In this document: piece by piece, positions 24,077 through 32,716 of the stretch
How the letters are laid out: each line of letters opens with the position of its first letter
Position numbering within the stretch: the stretch's first letter is position 1
DNA from: Sanderia malayensis
Lineage: Eukaryota; Cnidaria; Scyphozoa; Semaeostomeae; Pelagiidae
Assembly (NCBI GenBank): GCA_013076295.1
Contig: RQOL01000374.1
Coordinates: 4,764,743 to 4,828,742, forward strand
Length of the DNA stretch: 64,000 nt
Direction of reading: 5' to 3'
Notes under the pieces: model-generated
Told to the model about the DNA's origin: nothing
Databases searched by the model: none
Seen by the model: only the letters and a program-made list of their open reading frames with translations
Made by a program: the position numbers and the translations under genes

Positions 24077-24932
24077 GCAGCCAATTTCTAATATTGCTTT
24101 GAGTTGCTTTGACAAACATTGTCATACTTGCAGTGCGAATAGGGCCTATGTGTGGTCTCGCTTGTCACTTCTCGAAGCCAAGTCATAACATCATCATTGC
24201 TTCCTGTGGAGATGAATCAAAAGCAACATATTGCACTTCAACTATCACATATTGTGTTTTCGTTTTGTGGTGTAGGGTAATTAAATTGTGTGCTTCTTTC
24301 ATTTTTTGACTCGCGGCGCATGCGCAAGCGAGTATAAGTGGTTATGGGTGAATTTCTGTGGTCTGTGGTCTGTGTTCTGTTTCAGTAGAGCTCCTACGTC
24401 GACTTTTTATTTGTTCCTCCGTTCCGTCCACATTATATCATGTGGGGAAGGGACAAGGGAAAACGACCAGAGAAGAAAATTCAACAGCAGAAGAGGCGTG
24501 GCTGAATACTGAAGGTGAAACAAATAATCTTGTTTATTTAATTACTTATTCCATAGCTTAATTTTTACTTACATAGTTTAATCATTTCACTAATATAGGT
24601 TGAACCACTTAATTGGCAGGTACTTAACAAATTTTTGTTGTTTCTTTTGATTTTTTTGAAGTTGGCCTACTGGGTTCGTACCTAGCCCGTCTTCCGCCTT
24701 CTTGCCCGTGCCTTCCTTGAGGCTCGCTTGCTAGGTGTCTAGTCCAGGTCGTTGAGCCAAGGAAACTCTTGTTAAAATTGTTTATAACGACATATTATTA
24801 CTTTATTAGATAACTGATTTTTATTGTTTTGTTTTTTTGACGTTTTAAGGCCTATGCTAGGTTATTAAGTTTTTTTAGAGTTTTCAGAGCACAGAGTAGG
24901 CCCTAACCTATCTGTGCTTTTTTTCCTTTTTT

Positions 24933-25063
24933 TGAAATTGAAATTGACACTCAGCTTGAAATTGACACTCAGATTGAAATTGACACTCAGCTTGAAATTG
25001 ACACTCAGATTGAAATTGACACTCAGCTTGAAATTCACAAACTCAGATTGAAATTGACACACA
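24933..25063. repeat. 18-bp tandem repeat array
   Basis: Seven or so units of TTGAAATTGACACTCAG plus one base, with the last base alternating C and A. It sits upstream of the polyprotein start and may mark the element's 5' subterminal region. Similar GAAATTGACAC units occur once or twice at 37373-37404 near the other end. Confidence 0.88.
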
Positions 25064-25121
25064 AAGCTTGACAAAGCAAAAAGCGCTGCAAAGCAAAGCA
25101 AATAAAAAGCATAAAGCGTAG
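25041..25121 (+). repeat. Direct subterminal repeat, 5' copy
   Basis: From CTCAGATTGAAATTGACAC to AGCGTAG this matches 37383-37463 in the same orientation with about four mismatches over 80 bases and no gaps. The two copies flank all Helentron genes. Confidence 0.85.
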
Positions 25122-25400
25122 GCTAGACTAGATAGCAAAGCATAAAAAAAATATAAATTGTAGCCAAGACCAAGCCAAGACATAGCAAAGCATAATAAAT
25201 CAGCAAATAAAAAAGCGTACCCAAGCACAGCATAGCAAAGCATAATAATTATTATAAAACATAGCAAAGATAAAGTGTAGGAAATCATTAGAAATCATTA
25301 AAATTAACAAACGAGTGTAGCCAAGGCAAAGCATAGAAAATATATAATAAAGATTAACAAGGCATAAAAACAGTAAAGCATTAAATCATTACTTTGGATC

Positions 25401-28400
25401 ATGGCATTAAAAGTGTTGCTTTTGACCATACTAGTATTTTTTCTTAAATTTTACACCCAACCCTGCACAGACTGTTTTATATTGTATGCAAGCTGTGGAA
25501 ATTACAAACTGGAACATGAAACGTCATGCAGAAAATGGATTAAAAAACACTTGAGCAAGCAAAATCGTAGACAGGGCAGGAGATGTCAGCACAGTAAAGA
25601 ACCAAACTGGCTCCTTGTCATAGCATTGCTGCTTTTTCTTTCTGGAGATGTAGAATTAAATCCAGGACCAATGGGAAATTCTGAGACATCCTTGATGTTC
25701 AGAGCTGAATACATGTTTTATCCTCTTTCTCATGCTACTAAGACCAGGATTTGTTCAATGTTAGGCATCAATTTAAGTGGCAAGCATGACAAATATGACA
25801 TTCCGAAACCTCTTAACAGGCCAGTTGAAGTATTCAACGTAGCCGGTGATGGAAATTGTCTTTTTCGGGCAATTGCTTATGCAATTTCTGGAAAACAGAT
25901 ATTTCACAAAAGAGTACGAACAAAAATTACGTCATTTATGACGGAAATAGAACCACAATTGTATCCACACATTGGGACTTCTGTCAATGAATATTTGCTG
26001 AGAAGTAAAATGAATCACGACAAAATCTGGGGTACTGATATTGAAATTATAACAGCAGCCTGGTTGTTTAAGACCGATATTTATGTATATTCAAAGAGTG
26101 GTTTTGAGCTAAAGTGGTCAAGGTTTTCAATGAATGAATTCAGAGAATTTAATGAGCACCATGAGCAGTCAATATATATTGCAAATTTAAATGGTAACCA
26201 TTTTGATGTTATCTTGGATGTATCCAACAATAACGAAACTCAAATTAACATTAACAATAATGAGAGTGGGATGCAGAATGTAAAGTATGATGCACATGAT
26301 TGCCTGAATAAGAGACTTTCTTTTTTTGATTTAGAACCTGTTGATGTAAGAGGTGATGGTAATTGTTTTTTCAGAGCAGTTTCACATCAATTTTTTTCAA
26401 CAGAAGAACATCATAATGAAATACGAGCTGCAGGAGTAAGATATATGACTGAATATCCAGAAAATTTCTGTGATAGTATCACTGGTAGTTCTTTTTCTGG
26501 GTATATAAATAAAATGTCTATGACTGGAACTTCGTGTGATCACAGAATAGTGCAAGCAGTAGCAAATGCTTACAATTGTCAAATTCTTATTTCTAATTCT
26601 GCTGAAAATTTCCAGGAATGCACAATTATCAGTCCACTGAAATCAGAAGGAAAACCAACACAAATTCACTTGGGACATTTAGATGAAATGCATTATGTTT
26701 CTACACAAAGAACCAGAAAAAGAAAAGCTAATTTTGATTATGATTCTCTAAAAATTCACGAAAGAAGTGACAAAGAAATTAAATTAGAAAGTGTTAGACA
26801 GAATGGAGAACACATTAAAGAAAAAAGAAAGTCTTCTAATAAAATGTACTATAAAAAAAGAAAAGCAACAGATCAAAACTACCTCAAAAATGTAAAAGAA
26901 AAAATGCAAAAGCTCAGAGAAAGTCCTGATTACAAGGAAAATGAAAAACTTCAACAAAATAATGAATATGCTCAAAAAAAAGAAAATGATGAAAGTTATT
27001 TGAAAATCAAGGCAGAGTATATGCAGAAACTCAGAAAAAATCCTGATTACAAAGAAAAAGAAAAGTTTCAACAAAATAATGTAAATGCTCGTAAAAAAGA
27101 AACTGATAAAAATTATATGAAAATCAAGGCAGAGTATATGCAGAAACTCAGAAAAAATCCTGATTACAAAGAAAAAGAAAAGTTTCAACAAAATAATGAA
27201 AATGCTCGTAAAAAAGAAACTGATCAAAATTATATGAAAATGAAGGCAGAGTATATGCAGAAACTCAGAAAAAATCCTCATTACAAAGAAAAAGAAAAGT
27301 TTCAACAAAATAATGAAAATGCTCGTAAAAAAGAAACTGATGAAAATTATATGAAAATCAATGATCTGTTCAATCAACAAGTGAACAAGAGTAAAAAATT
27401 ATTGAGAAAATTGGAAACATGTTTAAAGTCAGCATCTAGTAAGCAGAGAGATAACACAAAATCTTTGCCTCTTATGAATAACATTGTAGCATCTTTTCAA
27501 AGAAGCATTCAGAGTGGCCCCGAGTATATATGCACTTGTTGTGATCAGCTATGGTACCGGTCTTCAGTTTTATATTTTATGATAAATAGGTATACTTGCG
27601 ATAAAGATATCATCACAAGGTGTATTAATGGAGTAAAAAGTGTCTCAAATGTTGAGTGGATTTGTCAAACCTGCCACAACTCATTGTTGAATGGGAAAAC
27701 ACCAACTTGTTCAAGAGCAATATTGGAGAGGTTTCCTGAAAAGCCAACTTGCTTGAATCTAACTCCACTTGAAGAAAGATTAATTTCACCTCGTATTCCA
27801 TTCATGCAAATAAGAGAATTACCACGAGGTAATCAACTCAGCATAAGTGGATGCATTGTTAATGTACCTGCAGATGTTAATTCAACTGTGAGCAAGCTGC
27901 CAAGGTTGTTATCTGAATCAGAAACTGTCCCAGTTAAATTCAAAAGAAGATTGTCTTATAAACATTATTACAGCTATGAGAATGTTCGACCACATAGAGT
28001 CTTAACTGCAGCTGCTTATTTGTATGAACATAGTCCTTTATTTAGAGCAGAAGGTATCAGTGTGGATAATCAATGGCTTGATGCTGTACAAGCAGAGATA
28101 GCAAATACAGAATGGTCTGAGTTCTCTCAAAATAGTCTTTCTCAAGATCAGAATATGGACAATTCAGAAAATAACGAAAGCAATGAATTTTGCCAAGAGC
28201 CTTCAGATATTGATGAGAATGATAACTGGACTGAAGAAGAAAGTAAACCAACAGGTGTCAGTGATACTCTTTTACAAGAATCGGATGTGACAGAAACTGT
28301 TGATTCTATCATAAATGTTGCACCAGGTGAAGGAAGTAAGCCTTTAGGAATATTTTTGGACAAGAACTCAGAATATTTATCATTTCCAACAATTTGCTGT

Positions 28401-28535
28401 GGCATTCCTAGATCTGAAGAATGCATCCGACAAGTGCATTACAGCACCATTTGCAAATGGGAACTTAGAAACCGGGATCGTAGAGTTGCCAGCTCAATTC
28501 CAAACATATTTTTCAAATTAAAAAGTTGCAAATAA
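25401..28535 (+). CDS. Helentron polyprotein N-terminal part: leader, 2A, two OTU proteases
   Basis: A 1044-codon open frame. Residues 1-20 are hydrophobic; 70-80 are hydrophobic again and lead into the 2A motif DVELNPGP (83-90). OTU domain 1 (about 145-275) has the GDGNC catalytic loop (Cys153) and NHFD (His267). OTU domain 2 (about 312-436) has a second GDGNC (Cys322) and LDEMHY (His431). Four 39-residue Lys/Gln/Asn-rich repeats follow (502-655), then a paired-Cys zinc-like region (about 709-780) and the conserved Helitron upstream segment (LPRGNQLSISG, NVPADV). OTU proteins are deubiquitinase-type cysteine proteases; their job in Helitrons is unproven. The frame ends early at 28535 because the A run at about 28520 is one base shorter than in the first copy; the protein continues in the overlapping frame from 28526. 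Confidence 0.9.
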   Translation: MALKVLLLTILVFFLKFYTQPCTDCFILYASCGNYKLEHETSCRKWIKKHLSKQNRRQGRRCQHSKEPNWLLVIALLLFLSGDVELNPGPMGNSETSLMFRAEYMFYPLSHATKTRICSMLGINLSGKHDKYDIPKPLNRPVEVFNVAGDGNCLFRAIAYAISGKQIFHKRVRTKITSFMTEIEPQLYPHIGTSVNEYLLRSKMNHDKIWGTDIEIITAAWLFKTDIYVYSKSGFELKWSRFSMNEFREFNEHHEQSIYIANLNGNHFDVILDVSNNNETQININNNESGMQNVKYDAHDCLNKRLSFFDLEPVDVRGDGNCFFRAVSHQFFSTEEHHNEIRAAGVRYMTEYPENFCDSITGSSFSGYINKMSMTGTSCDHRIVQAVANAYNCQILISNSAENFQECTIISPLKSEGKPTQIHLGHLDEMHYVSTQRTRKRKANFDYDSLKIHERSDKEIKLESVRQNGEHIKEKRKSSNKMYYKKRKATDQNYLKNVKEKMQKLRESPDYKENEKLQQNNEYAQKKENDESYLKIKAEYMQKLRKNPDYKEKEKFQQNNVNARKKETDKNYMKIKAEYMQKLRKNPDYKEKEKFQQNNENARKKETDQNYMKMKAEYMQKLRKNPHYKEKEKFQQNNENARKKETDENYMKINDLFNQQVNKSKKLLRKLETCLKSASSKQRDNTKSLPLMNNIVASFQRSIQSGPEYICTCCDQLWYRSSVLYFMINRYTCDKDIITRCINGVKSVSNVEWICQTCHNSLLNGKTPTCSRAILERFPEKPTCLNLTPLEERLISPRIPFMQIRELPRGNQLSISGCIVNVPADVNSTVSKLPRLLSESETVPVKFKRRLSYKHYYSYENVRPHRVLTAAAYLYEHSPLFRAEGISVDNQWLDAVQAEIANTEWSEFSQNSLSQDQNMDNSENNESNEFCQEPSDIDENDNWTEEESKPTGVSDTLLQESDVTETVDSIINVAPGEGSKPLGIFLDKNSEYLSFPTICCGIPRSEECIRQVHYSTICKWELRNRDRRVASSIPNIFFKLKSCK
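25638..25670 (+). other. 2A-type ribosome-skipping motif in the polyprotein leader
   Basis: The codons spell LSGDVELNPGP at residues 80-90, matching the D-V/I-E-x-N-P-G-P consensus in full. A run of hydrophobic residues lies directly before it. If active, translation would release a 89-residue leader peptide and restart at Pro90 just before the OTU domains. The activity is inferred from the motif. Confidence 0.82.
26904..27365 (+). repeat. 117-bp in-frame tandem repeat, four units
   Basis: Units start at 26904, 27021, 27138 and 27255, exactly 117 bases apart. Each encodes 39 residues of the form MQKLRKNPDYKEKEKF followed by a QQNN- and ARKKE-containing half. Units 2-4 are nearly identical, unit 1 is more diverged. 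The charge pattern favours long helices, so a coiled spacer between the OTU and Rep halves is plausible. Confidence 0.93.
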
Positions 28536-30185
28536 AAAGAATTCAGGATACAGCTCAACTATCCCTCAGAAAGTGTAAAAAAGACGGTAAGAAATATACT
28601 GCAGGTGATTTCAAAAATGATAGTTTTCTAAGAAATCTGCTCAGTATTGATGAAGGTTTTAGAGTTCTAAGAAACTTAAGAGGATCACCTCCATATTTTG
28701 AAAAATGTCAAAAAGATCTTTTTGCAATGATTAGACAATTAGGATACCCGACATGGTTTGCATCATTTTCTGCTGCAGAAACTAAATGGCTGCATTTATT
28801 AAAACTTTTGGGAAGAATTGTTGATAATTGTTCATATACTGATGAAGAAATACAAGAGTGGTCCTGGCAAAAAAAATGTGAATTAATTCAGAAAGACCCA
28901 GTTACCTGTGCAAGACATTTTGATCATATGGTTCAACTTTTGATTCACCAGTTCTTAAAAAGCAATGAACACCCACTTGGTGAAATTTCTGATTATTTTT
29001 ATAGAGTTGAATTTCAAAAGCGTGGATCACCGCATATTCACTCTTTATTTTGGATAAAAGATTCACCTCAGTATGGCAAAGATGTTGATGATGAAATAAT
29101 CAGAGCATTTGTTGATAAGTATTGTACTTGTGCAGAGAAAATAGACCATGAAAAGAGTGCTGAACTAATCAATTTGCAAACCCACAAGCATTCAAAAACA
29201 TGCAAAAAGAAAAACAAAAATATTTGCAGATTTAATTTTCCCTTGCCTCCCATGGAAGAGACAGTAATATTAAAGCCACTTGAACATGAAACCCTTTCTC
29301 AAGCTGAAACAAAAATTCTTTTTGAAAATTATGACAACATTGCAACCTTGCTGAATGAAATGAAATATGGTCATGACATAACATTTGATGAATTTTTGAA
29401 CATTTTACAGATTGACAAGGAACAGTACATACAAGCAATTAGATTTTCATTGAAAAGGGCAACTCTGTTTTTGAAAAGAACTCCCAAGGAAATAAGAATA
29501 AATAGCTATAATCCAAATATACTAGCAGCTTGGCAAGCAAACATGGACATTCAGTTTGTTTTAGACCCATATGCTTGTGCTGTTTATATTCTTTCATACA
29601 TTTCAAAAGGACAAAGGGGCATGAGTAAATTACTTGAAAACGCTAGCAAAGAAGCACACGAGACACATTGTGAAAGTATCCCAAAACAGATAAGGCACAT
29701 GGGAAACAAATTCCTCAATGCTGTAGAAATCAGTGCACAAGAAGCTATTTATTTAGTAATGCAAATGCCACTTAGAAGATCATCACGAGCCGTGGAGTTT
29801 ATAAACACAGCACCACCAGATGAAAGATGTTATTTGTTAAAAAATTTAGACAATATAAATGAATTACCAGATCATTCAACTGAGATAGAGTCAGATAATG
29901 TCGTGAAACGTTACAAAAGGAGACCTTGTCAGCTTGAAAATATTTGCTTGGCTGACTTTGTCGCATGGTATGATATTTCAAAATCTTCAGAACTCAAGAA
30001 TGAAAATAAAATTACTCACAATAGTTTTAATGAACCAATTGAAAAAGACCTATCTGAGAACTGTGATGATGATTTTATTAGTGAAAATGACATTGAAAGT
30101 TATGGAAAAAATTACAAATTACCAGGTGGTGTCAAAATTGTTAAAAGGACAAAGTCCAAAGTATTGCGCTCTGTCCGGTATAATA
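28526..30185 (+). CDS. Helentron polyprotein middle part: HUH Rep endonuclease
   Basis: Continues the polyprotein in the -1 frame from about 28526 to the Harbinger insertion point. The Rep domain shows the HUH motif RGSPHIHSLFW (His-Ile-His at about 29033) and the downstream tyrosine motif [15 protein letters not shown] (about 29566-29610) with two suitably spaced Tyr and a Lys. A Cys/His cluster (about 29140-29235) ending in CRFNFPLPP is typical of Helitron Rep proteins. Rep nicks and joins single DNA strands in rolling-circle transposition. The final in-element codons spell VRYN, which in relatives runs directly into the KEKxPDNYFRE segment found at 32717, on the far side of the Harbinger. 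Confidence 0.9.
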
Positions 30186-30325
30186 GGGAGGTTTAGATTG
30201 AAGACGAGAACGAGGACGATGACAAAGTTTTATCGCGAGGGAGTCTGGGAACTATATGTCGTCGTCGCCACTGGATCTCACTGTTTAGATTATGAAACGA
30301 GGAGGACCCCACAAAAATAAACAGA

Positions 30326-31683
30326 ATGGCGTCTAATGAGCTTTTTGAAGCAGCAGCTTACCTCTACAGTGAAGACCTCGTTGACGAAGAGGAGTTCATG
30401 TTTCTTGTAAAAGAAAGCGAAGATAAAGCACCAGTGTTTCCTTACTGGAAATATCCACGATTTTCTTTGGAAGAAATGAACGAGGATGAGTGCATCTCAG
30501 AATTTCGTTTCGAAAAGCAAGATATTCCGCGAATCGCGAAGGTTATTAAAGTACCAGAAAAAATAGTTTGTGTGAATGGGACGGTTGCAGGCCAAATTGA
30601 GGGTCTCTGTATATTTTTGAAACGATTTTCATATCCGTGCCGTCTTAGTGACATGATCTCACGCTTTGGAAGGTCCAAGTATGAACTCTGCTTGATATCA
30701 AATCAGATCATGCGTCACGTTGCAGATTCATTTCAGCATTTACTTATGACATTTGAACAGCAGTGGCTGCAAACAGAGCAACTTGAAGGATATGCCAATG
30801 CAGTATTTCGACAAAGTCAAGCCTTGGATAACTGTTGGGGTTTCATCGATGGCACAGTCAGACCTATTTGTAGACCAGTAGAGAACCAGAAAACTGTGTA
30901 CAATGGACACAAGCGAGTACACGCTTTAAAATATCAAGCTGTTGTTGCTGCTAATGGGTTAATTGCTAATCTATATGGACCAGTTGGTAAGTTTCTTTTA
31001 TATATTTAATTTAGCACCTGTTGATACAGTATTTTACTGGTGGATCAAAAGCATCACTAAGTCTATCTTAAAATTGTTTTAAAAACTTTTTACTCAGTGT
31101 CTTATTGATATTTAAACCATTCAGAATATTATCTAGAGAAGTTTTTTCATATTATTCTCAGAAAAATATTTGCAAGGATTTATCAGTTCTTTTGAAGAGC
31201 CCCCTTCAAATATTATCCTCACAACATTAATTGTTGCTGTGCTACCTTTTTTCAGAAGGAAAAAGACATGATGCAAGGTTGCTGAGGGAGTCTGGCATTA
31301 TCCAATTGCTTGAAAATCATTCAAACAGGTTAGATGGGACACCATTATGCATCTACGGAGACCCTGCATACCCTCTCAGGCCCCATTTGCAAGCTCCTTT
31401 CAAGAACAACCACCTAACAGAACAACAACAGGCATACAATAAGGCAATGAGTAAGGTTAGAGTTTCAGTTGAGTGGGTGTTTGGTGAAATTCTGCAGTAC
31501 TTTGCCTTTGTTGACTTCAAGAAGAATCAAAAGATTGCTCTCTCAGAAATTGGGAAAATGTACAGAGCTTGTGCCCTTCTACACAATGCAAGAACATGTT
31601 TATATGGATCATCAGTGAGCAGATTTATGGACATTGAACCACCATCATTAGAAACATACTTTCAATATGATCAGCAAAATTAG
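30326..31683 (+). CDS. HARBI1-like DDE transposase (two exons)
   Basis: Exons 30326-30986 and 31256-31683, joined across a 269-base intron (GTAAGT, T-rich tract, CAG), encode 362 residues. The intron splits a Glu codon in a PV-EGKRHDAR stretch conserved in relatives, which supports the splice choice. The N-terminus is acidic with a helical DNA-binding-like region; the catalytic segments are WGFIDGT (first Asp), HDAR (structural Asp), YGDPAYP (second Asp) and SVEWVFGE (Glu). It acts on the element's terminal repeats with the protein encoded at 31757-32530. The start is the ATG after ACAGA, 140 bases inside the left end. No stop or frameshift is visible. Confidence 0.88.
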
Positions 31684-31756
31684 AAAAAACATTAAAGAAA
31701 AACATGTGTTAATGTATGCTAATATACTCTATTTCACAAGAGCTGGTAAATTGAAG

Positions 31757-32530
31757 TTAATTGTTTTTGGTGTTATTGATAGTACTTATCATGTCATTCA
31801 TAACAGCTAATGTTTGCATTTGAGTCTGCTGCATCTGTAACATGAATTGCTGCTGTTGCTGCATCATATTTTGCATGAAGGTCTGTTGACCCTCCATCAT
31901 TTGGGACAAATTCTCCCTTGCTAAACGCCTTTCATTCAACTCTTCTTTTTTCAACTCTCTCTCTTGATTTGCATTTTCCTGCTTAAGCTTTAGCCCTTGC
32001 TCTATGAGTACAACTGCCTCAGAGGCCTTTTTCTTCCTCTTCGGTGTTTCTGTCCCATCATCTTGTTCTTTTCTCTTTCTAGTTTCCCCAAGACGCTCGA
32101 CAGCTTTCATTCGCATATCTTCTGCCTTCTTATTTTCTTTATCTTCATTCACCTTGATCCTCTCTTTTGCTTCTACCCATGAAAGCTGCGCCTCTTCCAT
32201 CCTCTCGCTGATATCTAGCATGCCACGATACAAATTGTTGTACTCCGCCCCTTGAATGCCCGAAGCTCTCTTCTCAGCAACTTCATTCTTCTTGAAGTTT
32301 TCTAAAAGCTTCCAAAATCTATCTCTCACCGATCGTGCTGTGACTCTAAAGTCTTGCTCTGGTATAGAGTTTAAATTTTCAGCGATCTGCTTCCAAGCTA
32401 TGCCCCTTTCCTTTGAGCCAGGTTTGTGGTTATACGGCTCAACAACCAAAAGCTCAATCACAAGGCATTCATCGTGGACTTTTTTCCAAATAAATACATC
32501 CCTTGGCATTTTTAGGGTACTATTTTCCAT
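31757..32530 (-). CDS. MADF/Myb-like DNA-binding partner of the Harbinger transposase
   Basis: The frame is open for 315 codons, but I place the start at the ATG at 32528-32530 (257 residues), because the upstream 58 codons run through the terminal inverted repeat. Residues about 10-95 form a Trp-containing trihelix-like region (FIWKKVHDE, AWKQIAENL, VRDRFWKLLENF). A Lys/Glu-rich coiled region, a KRKKK basic patch that could be a nuclear signal, and a Gln/Met-rich tail follow. Partners of this kind bind the ends and bring the transposase into the nucleus (family knowledge). It converges on the transposase gene with 73 bases between stops. Confidence 0.8.
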   Translation of the reverse strand: MENSTLKMPRDVFIWKKVHDECLVIELLVVEPYNHKPGSKERGIAWKQIAENLNSIPEQDFRVTARSVRDRFWKLLENFKKNEVAEKRASGIQGAEYNNLYRGMLDISERMEEAQLSWVEAKERIKVNEDKENKKAEDMRMKAVERLGETRKRKEQDDGTETPKRKKKASEAVVLIEQGLKLKQENANQERELKKEELNERRLARENLSQMMEGQQTFMQNMMQQQQQFMLQMQQTQMQTLAVMNDMISTINNTKNN

Positions 32531-32716
32531 TTTCTCGGGGTCTATTAATTTAAAAAAACTTCGTTCTCGTCGCGACGATCTTTCCGCAAAACTTTGTTGT
32601 GAATAAACTGCTTGCGAGCGAAGCGCTATGGTCATTCCCGCCAAATATGCGCAGATCGAATGCGCACTGATTGACTTCTTCCTCGTCCTCGTCCTCGTCT
32701 TCAATCTAAACCTCCC

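Larger units (their letters stand above)
21414..24146. mobile_element. PIF/Harbinger element 1 (decayed)
   Basis: Inverted ends: GGCCCTATTCGCA at 21414-21426 and its complement at 24134-24146, with a further imperfect match (TGACAATG) about 30 bases in. A 3-bp TAT lies on both outer sides, consistent with the 3-bp duplications of PIF/Harbinger elements, though TWA is more usual. It carries a MADF/Myb-like gene on plus and a transposase on minus, convergent. Both genes are broken, so mobility would need proteins from elsewhere. Confidence 0.85.
24147..25400. other. Non-coding 5' region of the Helentron
   Basis: No gene is supported. The features are a GTATAAGTGG TATA-like site near 24332 with TCAGT about 50 bases later, an imperfect hairpin (AGCACAGA with TCTGTGCT, 24888-24918), the 18-bp tandem array, and A-rich sequence made of AGCAAAGCATAA-like pieces up to the polyprotein ATG. 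The element's exact left end is not identifiable here. Confidence 0.5.
30186..32716. mobile_element. Harbinger element 2, nested in the Helentron
   Basis: Terminal inverted repeats of about 34 bases (GGGAGGTTTAGATTGAAGAC then AG-rich sequence) differ at one position only. TAATA lies on both outer sides (30181-30185, 32717-32721). Because the flank itself contains TA, the duplication could be read as 5 bp TAATA or as 3 bp AAT with one more base in the repeat; both give the same empty site. Removing the element and one TAATA restores the Helitron frame across VRYN-KEK. It holds a convergent transposase and MADF/Myb-like pair, both with open frames, so this copy may be young. Confidence 0.93.

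Noticed and set aside
24865..25288. Minus-strand ORFs over the 18-bp array and the A-rich region (also 1443-1916)
   Set aside because: Their repetitive NFNLSVNFKLSV content comes directly from the tandem DNA repeat; no independent coding evidence.
26784..27380. 198-codon minus-strand ORF opposite the 39-residue repeats
   Set aside because: It is a Phe/Ile/Leu-rich mirror of the Lys/Asn-rich repeats on plus and has no features of its own.
28505..28540. Programmed -1 frameshift between the two Helentron frames
   Set aside because: The first copy has one more A here and reads straight through, so a homopolymer error or polymorphism explains the shift without recoding.
32004..32606. Plus-strand ORFs opposite the MADF/Myb-like gene
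   Set aside because: Ser/Phe-rich antisense readings of the real minus-strand gene.
32628..32716. ATG at 32628 as the true start of the helicase protein
   Set aside because: Those codons lie within the Harbinger terminal repeat; the frame is open through it by chance, and the helicase sequence proper begins after the insertion.
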